Below, piece after piece: positions 34,739 through 42,793 of a stretch of DNA of 64,000 nucleotides; positions within the stretch are counted from its first letter, which is position 1; every line of letters begins with the position of its first letter. A model generated the notes under the pieces. It searched no databases. It saw nothing but the letters and a program-made list of their open reading frames with translations, and was not told the DNA's origin. The DNA comes from Massilia sp. HP4 (GTDB lineage Bacteria; Pseudomonadota; Gammaproteobacteria; Burkholderiales; Burkholderiaceae_D): contig NZ_STGG01000064.1 in assembly GCF_005222695.1 (NCBI RefSeq), positions 213,185 to 277,184 of the forward strand. The letters are read 5' to 3'. A program made the translations under genes and the position numbers.

Positions 34739-36726
34739 AGCCTTTCGCCACGGCGCTCACGCGCGACAAGGCCGACACCCTGCTGCTGCTGGCCAGCGCG
34801 GTGCTGGTGCTGGCCCCGCATACCACGCACCTGCCGCTGTGGGTCTCGCTGCTGTGCGGCGCCACCCTGGCCTGGCGCGCCGCGATCACCCTGCGCGGCA
34901 AGCGCATGCCGCCGGCCCTGGTGCTGCTGCCGGTGGCGGTGGCCGCGATGGCCGGCGTGCAGTTCAGCTACGAGACCCTGCTCGGCAAGGATGCCGGGGT
35001 GGCGATGCTGGTGCTGCTGGTGGCCTTCAAGATGCTCGAGATGCATGCGCGGCGCGACCTGTTCGTGGTGATCTTCCTGTGCTTCTTCCTGGTGCTGACC
35101 AACTTCTTCTATGCCCAGGGCATCGGCAGCGCCGTGCTGATGGTGGCCTCGGTGCTGCTGCTGCTCGCCACCCAGCTGTCGTTCCAGTTCACGGGCGCCG
35201 TGCCGCCGCTGCGCACCCGCCTGGCGATGGCCGGCCGCATGCTCGCCTTCGCGGCGCCGATCGCGATCCTGCTGTTCGTGGTCTTCCCGCGCATCCACGG
35301 ACCGCTGTGGACCATGCCGGGCGACTCGGGCGGCGCGCGCTCGGGCCTGTCGGACACGATGGCGCCGGGCCAGATGTCGAACCTGGCGCTGTCCGAGGAG
35401 CCGGCGTTTCGGGTACGTTTCTTCACGCCGCCGCCGGTGCAGGCCCAACTCTACTGGCGCGGCCCGGTGCTCGATTTCTTCGACGGCCTGACCTGGTCGC
35501 GCGGCGCCAGCCAGGCCTCGGGCCGCGACCTGCACCTCTCGGTCAGCGGCGACCCGGTGGAGTACGAGGTCACGCTCGAGCCGTCGCCATCGCGCTGGGT
35601 GTTCGCGCTCGAGATGCCGGGCGAGCTGCCCGCGGTGCCGGGCCACCAGTTGCGCATCTCGCCGCAATTCGAGCTGACCGCCAACGATGCCCTGGACACC
35701 CGCGTGCGCTATCGCGCCAGCTCGCACCTGCAGTTCGCCTTCCAGGGCGGCCCGACGCTGGACGACGCCCGGCGCTGGCTGCTGCTGCCCTATGGCTTCA
35801 ATCCGCGCGCGCTGGCCGCCGGCCGCGCGCTGCGCAAGATCCCCGATCCGGCGCAGCGGGTCGAAGCCGTGCTGGGGCAGTTCCGCGAGCAGCCGTTCCA
35901 GTACACGCTGTCGCCGCCGCTGCTGGGACGGCACACGGTCGACGAGTTCCTGTACGGCACCCGCTCGGGCTTTTGCGAACACTATGCGGGCGCCTTCGTG
36001 TTCCTGATGCGCGCCGCCGGCATCCCGGCGCGCGTGGTGACCGGCTACCAGGGCGGCGAGATCAATCCGCTCGACGGCTTCATGACGGTGCGCCAGTCCG
36101 ACGCCCACGCCTGGGCCGAAGTCTGGATCGCGGGGATCGGCTGGCAGCGGGTCGACCCGACCGCCGCCGTGGCGCCCGAGCGCGTGCGGCGCGGCCTGGA
36201 CGCCTCGGTTCCGCGCCCGCCCCCGTTCGGCATCGAGGCGCTGCGCGGCATGAACCCGTTCCAGGGCCGCAGCAATGCCTGGATGGCCGAGCTGCGCAAT
36301 GCCGTCAACGCCGTCAACAATGGCTGGAACCAGTGGGTACTCAACTATACGCCCGAGCGCCAGCGCGAGGTGGTGCGCGAGCTGCAGCGCAAGCTGTTCG
36401 GCTGGCCTTTCATCGCCTTGCTGGCGTCTGTTGTCCTGGCGCTGGTTTTGCTGAGATTTCTGCGCCGTCGTGGCGAACGGCATCCGGTCGATGCTCTATA
36501 CTCGACCCTGTGCAAGCGTCTCGGCCAGCTGGGCCTGGCGCGTGCCCAGGATGAAGGACCGAGCGCCTACGCGGCGCGGGTCGCCGGCGCCACTGAGCTG
36601 GCGCCCCAATCGCGCGCGGCGGCGCAAGAATTCCTGCGTCGTTACAGCGCCTGGCGCTATGCGCCCCCGACGGCCGATCCCCGGCTGACCGCCACCTTGA
36701 AAAGCTTATTGTTGCAAGTCAAATGA
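34735..36726 (+). CDS. Transglutaminase-like membrane protein (TgpA type)
   Basis: The protein has 663 residues. The N-terminal third has about five or six membrane segments (LLLLASAVLVLAP, VVIFLCFFLVLTNFFY and so on), followed by a periplasmic part with the transglutaminase catalytic triad: Cys in GTRSGFCEHYAGAF, His in SDAHAWAEVW and Asp in RVDPTAAV. A further membrane helix (ALLASVVLALVLLRF) and a cytosolic tail follow. TgpA is an essential periplasmic-facing transglutaminase in Pseudomonas. Start overlaps the DUF58 stop and the stop overlaps mltB. Confidence 0.92.
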   Translation: MKPFATALTRDKADTLLLLASAVLVLAPHTTHLPLWVSLLCGATLAWRAAITLRGKRMPPALVLLPVAVAAMAGVQFSYETLLGKDAGVAMLVLLVAFKMLEMHARRDLFVVIFLCFFLVLTNFFYAQGIGSAVLMVASVLLLLATQLSFQFTGAVPPLRTRLAMAGRMLAFAAPIAILLFVVFPRIHGPLWTMPGDSGGARSGLSDTMAPGQMSNLALSEEPAFRVRFFTPPPVQAQLYWRGPVLDFFDGLTWSRGASQASGRDLHLSVSGDPVEYEVTLEPSPSRWVFALEMPGELPAVPGHQLRISPQFELTANDALDTRVRYRASSHLQFAFQGGPTLDDARRWLLLPYGFNPRALAAGRALRKIPDPAQRVEAVLGQFREQPFQYTLSPPLLGRHTVDEFLYGTRSGFCEHYAGAFVFLMRAAGIPARVVTGYQGGEINPLDGFMTVRQSDAHAWAEVWIAGIGWQRVDPTAAVAPERVRRGLDASVPRPPPFGIEALRGMNPFQGRSNAWMAELRNAVNAVNNGWNQWVLNYTPERQREVVRELQRKLFGWPFIALLASVVLALVLLRFLRRRGERHPVDALYSTLCKRLGQLGLARAQDEGPSAYAARVAGATELAPQSRAAAQEFLRRYSAWRYAPPTADPRLTATLKSLLLQVK

Positions 36727-37808
36727 AATTCATTGTTTCCGCACTTTCCGCAATCGCCCTCTTCGCCGGCGCCCATGGCGAGGCCTTCGCCGCCGGCCAG
36801 AGCACCCAATCCCAGGCCCGGGTTACTGCCGCCGCCGAGCTGGATCCCGAGCACGTCAACTTCCTCGAATGGCTGCCGGTGCGCGAGTTCATCGAAGAGA
36901 TGGTCGCCACCCACGGCTTCGAGCGCGAAGCGCTGCAGGCGCTGTTCAAGGACGTCCGCTTCATCGACCGCGCCGTGCAGCTGGTCAAGCCGGCGCCGCC
37001 GGGCAAGCCGAAGAACTGGCAAGCCTATAGCGCGCGCTTCATCGAGCCGATCCGCATCCGCGCCGGCGTGCGCTTCTGGAACGAGCATGCCGAGGCGCTG
37101 GCGCGCGCCGAAGCGGCATATGGCGTGCCGGCCGAGATCATCGTCGGCATCATCGGCATCGAGACCATCTATGGCCGCGATACCGGCAAGTTCCGCGTGC
37201 TCGACAGCCTGACCACGCTCGCCTTCGCCTATCCCGAGACGCCGAACCAGGCCGCGCGCAAGGCCTTCTTCCGCGACGAGCTGGCCAATACCCTGGTGCT
37301 GGCACGCGAGCGCGGCTACGATCCGTTCTCGCTGCTGGGCTCGTTCGCTGGCGCGGTCGGGATGCCGCAGTTCATGCCAAGCAATATCCTCAAATATGGG
37401 GTCGACTTCGACAGCGATGGCCGGGTCGACCTGCGCGGCTCGGCGACCGACGCGATCGGCAGCGTGGCCAATTTCCTGGTCCAGCATGGCTGGAACGCCG
37501 AGCACCGCGGCCCGACCGTGTTCGCGGCCGACGTCTCGCCGGCGCGTGCCTGGGAAGGCTTGCTCGATCGCGGCCTGGAAGCGACCTTGCGGCCGGATGA
37601 ACTGCGCGAGGCCGGCGTGGCGACCGGCACGGCGCTGCCGGGCGACCGCCTGTATGGCTTGATCGACCTGCAGAATGGCGCCGAAGCAACAGAATATTGG
37701 GTGGCTAACGATAACTTCTATGCCATCACAAAATACAATCGCAGTTATTTCTATGCCATGTCGGTCGTCGATCTGGGGCGGGCGGTACGGGCGGCACGCC
37801 CTGGATGA
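36723..37808 (+). CDS. mltB: Lytic murein transglycosylase B
   Basis: The protein has 361 residues with a signal peptide (IVSALSAIALFAGAHG). The catalytic Glu147 is in VGIIGIETIYGRDTGKF; other MltB motifs are GSFAGAVGMPQFMPSN and DLRGSATDAIGSVANFL. It lacks the lipobox Cys of E. coli MltB, so it is probably soluble in the periplasm. The ATG overlaps the TgpA-like stop, which puts peptidoglycan cleavage in the same unit as the MoxR/DUF58/transglutaminase set. Confidence 0.94.
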   Translation: MKFIVSALSAIALFAGAHGEAFAAGQSTQSQARVTAAAELDPEHVNFLEWLPVREFIEEMVATHGFEREALQALFKDVRFIDRAVQLVKPAPPGKPKNWQAYSARFIEPIRIRAGVRFWNEHAEALARAEAAYGVPAEIIVGIIGIETIYGRDTGKFRVLDSLTTLAFAYPETPNQAARKAFFRDELANTLVLARERGYDPFSLLGSFAGAVGMPQFMPSNILKYGVDFDSDGRVDLRGSATDAIGSVANFLVQHGWNAEHRGPTVFAADVSPARAWEGLLDRGLEATLRPDELREAGVATGTALPGDRLYGLIDLQNGAEATEYWVANDNFYAITKYNRSYFYAMSVVDLGRAVRAARPG

Positions 37809-38259
37809 CTATTTCCGAACGGGAAACTTTGTAATCCTTTGTAACAGGTTTCCCTTTTACCTCGTCTATTCCACGTAGGCATCCTCCTACATACCCCCAG
37901 GGGTATCCACGGCCAACTGTGTCACGTTAGTGGCAAATATGGCATGTGTTTTAGCATACCCCCTATTTTCTTTCCTTTTCGTCAGTAAATCTCGTACCGT
38001 GCGGCATCAAATGCTGGATGCCCGTACACTATTGCTTATTCAAAAAACAATATATTTCTCCAGTGATTTTATGAGAGAATTGCATTGCGGCTATTGTTGC
38101 AACTAGACAACAATCCGAAGTGAGAGAAACGATTCCGACTTGCTCATGAGTATCGGAATAAAAATAGTTGTACAATTGAATAGAAAATTACGAAATTAAA
38201 CTTCCGGAATCGAACGCCGCCAGCGACTCCGTTTCAACCCCCAGATAGGAATTTGAATC
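37809..38259. other. AT-rich regulatory region before the small HTH gene
   Basis: There is no gene in these 451 bases. Two inverted repeats are clear: ATACCCC-CA-GGGGTAT (37891-37906, CsoR/RcnR-like in form) and ATTGTTG / CAACAAT (38093-38114, 8-base gap). The remainder is AT-rich and includes a likely promoter for the gene at 38260 (TTGTACAATTG, near 38168). The AT content is unusual for this chromosome. Confidence 0.6.
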
Positions 38260-38598
38260 ATGACTAACCAAGTCGGCATTGATATGAACAGCGATTCGGA
38301 AGGCGACGAGCTGCTTCAGTACAACCCCAACCGCCTGCTGGATACCCTGATCGAGAACCTGCGCCTGAAGAACGACGCAGCGCTGTCGCGCGCACTCGAA
38401 GTCGCGCCGCCGGTGATCTCGAAGATCCGCCACCACCGCCTGCCGGTCGGTGCGTCGCTGCTGATCCGCATGCACGAAGTGAGCGACCTGTCGATCCGCG
38501 ACCTGCGCTACCTGATGGGCGATCGCCGTGCGAAATTCCGCATCAGCGACAAGCAGTTCAAGCCGAAAGAAGGCGCGGTTCCTGCATCGAAAGACTGA
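38260..38598 (+). CDS. Small HTH-like conserved protein, 112 residues
   Basis: The start ATG at 38260 follows AGGA. The body (NPNRLLDTLIENLRLKNDAA, then LSRALEVAPPVISKIRHHRLP) has the spacing of a Cro/XRE-type helix-turn-helix, and LIRMHEVSDLSIRDLRYLMG completes a four-helix domain. There is no effector domain. It is transcribed alone from an AT-rich region with inverted repeats, compatible with autoregulation, and ends at a terminator. I recall proteins of this kind in Oxalobacteraceae and Burkholderia but cannot name one. Confidence 0.75.
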   Translation: MTNQVGIDMNSDSEGDELLQYNPNRLLDTLIENLRLKNDAALSRALEVAPPVISKIRHHRLPVGASLLIRMHEVSDLSIRDLRYLMGDRRAKFRISDKQFKPKEGAVPASKD

Positions 38599-38600
38599 GA

Positions 38601-38631
38601 AGCCGCTGGCGCTTTTGCGCCGGGGCTTTTT
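38601..38631 (+). terminator. Terminator after the small HTH gene
   Basis: Stem GGCGC / GCGCC around a TTTT loop, flanked by AGCC / GGCT, ends in a run of T. It begins just past the stop codon. Confidence 0.85.
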
Positions 38632-38640
38632 GCAGGAATG

Positions 38641-38806
38641 ACGGCGCCTTGCGCGCCGCCGGATAAGTAGTGCGTACGCCCGCGCGGGCGTACGAGCCGC
38701 CGCATTGGCGGACGACCGTTTAGCGCCGGCCATACGCCGGTTGAACGATCTATGCAGTCCCAGCGACTGATACGACAAGGCCGCCTGTCATCCAGGCGGC
38801 CTTTTT
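38641..38806 (+). ncRNA. Candidate structured RNA with terminator
   Basis: After the terminator at 38631 the next 166 bases hold no ORF but a series of hairpins: a perfect 22-bp palindrome at 38673-38694 (CGTACGCCC arm), GCCGCC / GGCGG near 38696-38711, and GCCGGC / GCCGGT near 38727-38742. The terminator hairpin GGCCGCCTG / CAGGCGGCC (38779-38801) has a T5 tail on the plus strand. The orientation of that tail points to a plus-strand transcript, with no coding gene to serve. A promoter is not evident, so this stays a candidate. Confidence 0.4.
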
Positions 38807-38821
38807 ATTTGCCAGGACCAA

Positions 38822-39724
38822 TCAGGCGGGGAAGACGCCGGTCGACAGGTAGCGGTCACCGCGATCGCACACCACGAACACGATGGTCGCATTCTCCACG
38901 GTCTGCGCGATGCGCAGCGCCACTTCGCAGGCGCCGGCGGCCGAGATGCCGCAGAAGATGCCTTCTTCGGCCGCCAGCCGGCGCGCCATCTGTTCGCTTG
39001 ATGCCTGGCTCACGCTCTCGACCTGGTCGACGCGCGCCGCCTCGTAGATCTTCGGCAGGTAGGCTTCGGGCCATTTGCGGATGCCCGGAATCGACGAGCC
39101 TTCTTCGGGCTGGGCGCCGACGATCCGGATGGCGTCGTTCTGTTCCTTCAGGTAGCGCGACACGCCCATGATGGTGCCGGTGGTGCCCATGGCGCTGACG
39201 AAGTGCGTGATGCGGCCTTCGGTATCGCGCCAGATCTCGGGGCCGGTCGTCTCGTAGTGGGCGCGTGGATTGTCGAAGTTGGCGAACTGGTCGAGGATGA
39301 TGCCCTGGCCGTCTTTTTGCATCTGCTCGGCCATGTCGCGCGCGTATTCCATGCCGCCCGATTTCGGGGTCAGGATGATTTGCGCACCGTAGGCGGCCAT
39401 GCTCTGGCGGCGCTCGACCGACAGGTTGTCGGGCATCAAGAGGATCATCTTGTAGCCGAGGATCGCCGCCGCCATCGCCAGCGCGATGCCGGTATTGCCG
39501 CTGGTCGCTTCGATCAGGGTATCGCCCGGCTTGATCTGGCCGCGCTGTTCGGCGCCGCGCAGCATCGACATCGCAGCCCGGTCCTTCACCGAACCGGCCG
39601 GGTTATTGCCTTCCAGCTTGCCCAGGATGATGTTGTTGCGGGCCGCGATGTCGGCGCCAGGCAGGCGCTGCAGCTGCACGAGCGGCGTGTTGCCGATCGT
39701 GGCTTCGATGGTCTTGTAAGCCAT
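38822..39724 (-). CDS. cysM: Cysteine synthase B
   Basis: The protein has 300 residues when started at the ATG at 39724. The PLP lysine is Lys47 in NNPAGSVKDRAAM, and the phosphate loop is TSGNTGIA. CysM makes cysteine from O-acetylserine using sulfide or thiosulfate. The wording of the C-terminal part (STGVFPA) fits this subgroup. It stands alone; the hairpin downstream has its T run on the other strand, so the terminator for cysM is uncertain. Confidence 0.93.
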   Translation of the reverse strand: MAYKTIEATIGNTPLVQLQRLPGADIAARNNIILGKLEGNNPAGSVKDRAAMSMLRGAEQRGQIKPGDTLIEATSGNTGIALAMAAAILGYKMILLMPDNLSVERRQSMAAYGAQIILTPKSGGMEYARDMAEQMQKDGQGIILDQFANFDNPRAHYETTGPEIWRDTEGRITHFVSAMGTTGTIMGVSRYLKEQNDAIRIVGAQPEEGSSIPGIRKWPEAYLPKIYEAARVDQVESVSQASSEQMARRLAAEEGIFCGISAAGACEVALRIAQTVENATIVFVVCDRGDRYLSTGVFPA

Positions 39725-39792
39725 TGCTTTCTCTATTCCTTGCGATACCAAAGCGCCATTTTAATCCGAGAAGCAATACGGCGTCGGGAGCG

Positions 39793-39869
39793 GCTCCGCT
39801 CCCGCGCCGGATGATCTGGCTGCCAACCAGCCGCTCCGCTCCCGCGCCGGATGATCTGGCTGCCAACCA
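39793..39869. repeat. Two tandem 37-base repeats, period 40
   Basis: 37 identical bases (starting GCTCCGCTCCCGCGCCGGAT) occur at 39793-39829 and 39833-39869 in the intergenic region between the cysM start and the peptidase stop. Confidence 0.9.
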
Positions 39870-39873
39870 TCAC

Positions 39874-39902
39874 CGCGTCGGCGGCGAAGCCGCCAACCCT
39901 AC
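39874..39902 (-). repeat. Copy of palindromic repeat GTAGGGTTGGC-hairpin-GCCGACGCG
   Basis: On the minus strand it reads GTAGGGTTGGCGGCTTCG then CCGCCGACGCG. The same unit occurs twice head to head at 52001-52060. It also supplies the TAG stop codon of the peptidase gene. Confidence 0.65.
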
Positions 39903-41272
39903 CGCAGCGGCAAGGGATAGCTCGCCGGACTGACGTTGCCGTCCTTGTCGACGGCCTGCACACCGAAGAACACATTATCCTTCGACAGCTCGACCGTCGC
40001 TTCGGTGACGTTGCCGACCCACTTCGAGCCTTCCCAGTTCGCACTGGTCGTATCGCGCCACACGAGGCGGTAGCCGGCCAGGTCCGGTTCGGCATTCGCC
40101 TTCCACACCAGGGTCGAATCGTTGGTCAGGCCAGCGGTGCGCAGCTTCACTTCCTGCGGCGCAGATGGCGCCAGCGCCAGCGATGCCATCGCGGCGCCAT
40201 TCACCTTGGTGACATTGGCAACGTAGCGGAAGTCGACGTGGTCGATCGTGTCGCCATACACCTTGCCGTTTTCGGTGCGCAGGTCCTGGTGCTGGTGGTC
40301 GAAGTTCTCGGCCGGCTCGGTAAAGCGCAGCGCGGCGTAGCCCTGCTCCAGGAACGGCATGTGGTCGCCGCCGCGCAGGTAGCGGTCGTGGCGCTGGATG
40401 ACGGATACCTTGAAGCCCTTCACGTAGCGCTCGCCCTGCTCCTTGGTGTGGCGCGCGAGCTGGCGCGAGATCGAATCGTTCTCGCCGCCGGTCGCCACCA
40501 GCTGGCGCACGGCCTCGCTCATTTCCCTGGTCGCCGGGATGCTCTGGGCGAACAGGCGCACCGATTTATCGTCGACCTTGCCGTCGTCGCCGCGCGAGCT
40601 GCCGATGATGTCGTTGGTGAACATGCCGGCCACGTTCCAGCCCTTTTCGCGCGCCTGGGTCGCCCAGTGGCGCGCGCCGATCAGTCCCTGCTCTTCGGCC
40701 GCGACGGCCATGAACACGAGCGTCGCGTCGAACTTGTACCTGGCCATCACGCAGGCCAGCTCCATGATCGCGGCGGTGCCCGAGGCGTCGTCGTTGGCGC
40801 CCGGCGCATCCGACGTTGCATCCATCACGTCCGAGGCGCGCGAATCGTAGTGGCCGCTGACCACGTACATGCGGTCGGTCGACGCGGCTTGCGTGCCCGG
40901 CAGGGTCGCGACCACGTTGACGATCTCGGTCGGTTTCGAGATGCGGGCCGAGACCGGCGCCACGTGGCTGTCGAAGGCGACCTGCAGCGGCGTGCCGGCG
41001 CCGCAGCGCTCCAGCTCGGCCTTGATCCAGCGGCGGGCGGCGCCGATGCCGCGCGTCTCGGATTCGGTCTCCGACATCGTGTGACGGGTGCCGAAGCTGA
41101 CCAGCTTGCGGATATGGCCTTCGATACGCTTCTGCGAAATTTCGCCAAGAATCTTGTTGATTTGGGCTTGCTGGGCGGTGATATTGGGTTGTGCAGAAGT
41201 GGCTGCAGAGGCGCCGGTCGCAGCGGCCAGCAGGGCCGCCAGCAAGGCGGTGGAAACACGGGCGTGAGGCAT
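39899..41272 (-). CDS. Secreted M28-family metallopeptidase with a C-terminal FnIII-like domain
   Basis: From the ATG at 41272 (AAGG upstream) the protein has 457 residues: signal peptide (LAALLAAATGASAATSAQ), helical region, then the M28 zinc site: SGHYDSRASD, GANDDASGTAAIMELA, AAEEQGLIGARHW, FTNDIIG and the distal His in FDHQHQDLRTENG. The last ~100 residues look like a fibronectin-type domain (APSAPQEVKLRTAG, YRLVWRDT, FFGVQAVDKDGNVSPAS), often used for binding. It is an exported aminopeptidase. The stop codon lies in a dispersed repeat. Confidence 0.9.
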   Translation of the reverse strand: MPHARVSTALLAALLAAATGASAATSAQPNITAQQAQINKILGEISQKRIEGHIRKLVSFGTRHTMSETESETRGIGAARRWIKAELERCGAGTPLQVAFDSHVAPVSARISKPTEIVNVVATLPGTQAASTDRMYVVSGHYDSRASDVMDATSDAPGANDDASGTAAIMELACVMARYKFDATLVFMAVAAEEQGLIGARHWATQAREKGWNVAGMFTNDIIGSSRGDDGKVDDKSVRLFAQSIPATREMSEAVRQLVATGGENDSISRQLARHTKEQGERYVKGFKVSVIQRHDRYLRGGDHMPFLEQGYAALRFTEPAENFDHQHQDLRTENGKVYGDTIDHVDFRYVANVTKVNGAAMASLALAPSAPQEVKLRTAGLTNDSTLVWKANAEPDLAGYRLVWRDTTSANWEGSKWVGNVTEATVELSKDNVFFGVQAVDKDGNVSPASYPLPLR

Positions 41273-41360
41273 GATTACCTTTCTGGTATTGGTGTGCAAG
41301 CTGTAACAGTCGAGCTTGTACATCTTGCCACGCGCCCGCGCGAATGTCAGTCAATACATG

Positions 41361-41702
41361 TCACATTGCGGCCTTGGCATCCGCGGTCTGGCTCGGCTTG
41401 GCGTCCTTCGCGGCCGGCTTGGCCGCCGCGCCTTCCTTGCCCTTGCCATTGACCACCAGGCCGGCCTCGGAGAGCTTGGCGGCCTTCTTGTCGCCCAAGC
41501 CCTTGATGCGGCCCTGCAGGTCGGCCCAATCCTTGAATGCGCCCTTGGTGCGTTCGTCCAGGATGGCCTTGGACATGCTCGGTCCCACGCCCTTGACGCC
41601 GTCGAGCGCGGCGGCGTCGGCCTTGTTCACGTCCACTTGGGCAAAAGCGATCCCGCTCGACATGGCCAGCGCAGCGAAGGCAAGCATCAGTTTCTTGATC
41701 AT
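41361..41702 (-). CDS. ComEA-like helix-hairpin-helix protein
   Basis: From the ATG at 41702 (GGAG upstream) the protein has 113 residues. It has a signal peptide (LMLAFAALAMSSGIAFAQ) and a ComEA HhH domain (VDVNKADAAALDGVKGVGPS, then MSKAILDERTKGAF and WADLQGRIKGLGDKKAAKL), then an Ala/Lys-rich tail. Such proteins bind DNA in the periplasm and help in natural uptake. No other com genes are near. Confidence 0.85.
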   Translation of the reverse strand: MIKKLMLAFAALAMSSGIAFAQVDVNKADAAALDGVKGVGPSMSKAILDERTKGAFKDWADLQGRIKGLGDKKAAKLSEAGLVVNGKGKEGAAAKPAAKDAKPSQTADAKAAM

Positions 41703-41810
41703 CGAAGTTTCTCCGTAAGGTGAGGTCGCCCGGCAGCGGCGCCGCCGGTGTTCACTTAGACGGATGACCCCGGCTACGGTTGGGCCCCGAGGATTGAGCG
41801 CGATCAAGCG

Positions 41811-42788
41811 TCAAGCGGGGAACAGCTCCCCGCGGGTGACGGTCGCCGTGCCCAGCTTGCCGACGACGATGCCGCCGGCGCGGTTGGCCGTCACCAGCGC
41901 CTCGGCCAGCGGCGCGCCGGTGCCCAGCATGGTGGCCAGCGTGGCGATCACGGTGTCGCCCGCACCCGAGACGTCGAACACCTCGCGCGCATCGGCGTGC
42001 ACGTGCAGCACTTCGTCTTTCGTGAACAGGCTCATGCCCTCTTCGGAGCGGGTCAGCAGCAGCGCATCCAGGCCCAGTTCCTCGCGCAGCTTCTGCGCTT
42101 TCTCGAGCAATTGCTCTTCAGTCTTCCAGCCGCCGACGACTTGCTGCAGCTCGGAACGGTTCGGGGTCAGGATGCTCGCGCCCTTGTAGGGCGTGAAATC
42201 GTCGCCCTTCGGGTCGACCAGCACGATCTTGCCCGCCGCCCGCGCCAGTGCAATCATCTCGGCCACATTGACCAGCGAACCCTTGTTGTAGTCGGACAGG
42301 ATGATGACATCGTAGTCCGGCAGCAGCGCCTTAAACTGGGTCAGCTTGTTCCGCAGGACATCCTCGGTCGGCGCATCCTCGAAATCGATCCGCACCATCT
42401 GCTGCTGGCGCCCGATCACGCGCAGCTTGATGATGGTCGAGATGGCTTCATCGCGCTTGAGGTAGCTGTGGATGCCGCCATCCTGCAGCAGCTGCTCCAT
42501 CTGGTCGCCGGCCTCGTCGGCCCCAGCCACGCCCAACAGGCCGGTATGCGCGCCGAGGGCGGCGGCATTGCGCGCCACGTTGGCCGCGCCGCCCAGGCGT
42601 TCCTCGCGTTTCTGGATCCGCACCACCGGCACTGGCGCCTCGGGCGAGATGCGCGACACGTCGCCAAACCAATAGCGGTCGAGCATCACGTCGCCCACCA
42701 CCAGCAGGCGCACGGCGGACAGTTGCGGGGCCGCCTGCTGGCGGAAGTCGTCGGCCGCCAGCAAGCGGCTTGGAGTCGGGTTGTTCAT
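41811..42788 (-). CDS. rfaE1: D-beta-D-heptose 7-phosphate kinase
   Basis: The protein has 325 residues, starting at the ATG at 42788. It is a PfkB-type sugar kinase with GDVMLDRYWFGDVSRISPE, RLGGAANVARNAAALGA and the catalytic FDVSGAGDTVIATLA. It makes heptose 1,7-bisphosphate for lipopolysaccharide core. The adenylyltransferase half found in bifunctional HldE is absent, so a separate enzyme is expected. It lies 5 bases after lapB and is probably in that operon. hldA is an alternative gene name. Confidence 0.92.
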   Translation of the reverse strand: MNNPTPSRLLAADDFRQQAAPQLSAVRLLVVGDVMLDRYWFGDVSRISPEAPVPVVRIQKREERLGGAANVARNAAALGAHTGLLGVAGADEAGDQMEQLLQDGGIHSYLKRDEAISTIIKLRVIGRQQQMVRIDFEDAPTEDVLRNKLTQFKALLPDYDVIILSDYNKGSLVNVAEMIALARAAGKIVLVDPKGDDFTPYKGASILTPNRSELQQVVGGWKTEEQLLEKAQKLREELGLDALLLTRSEEGMSLFTKDEVLHVHADAREVFDVSGAGDTVIATLATMLGTGAPLAEALVTANRAGGIVVGKLGTATVTRGELFPA

Positions 42789-42793
42789 GGTGC

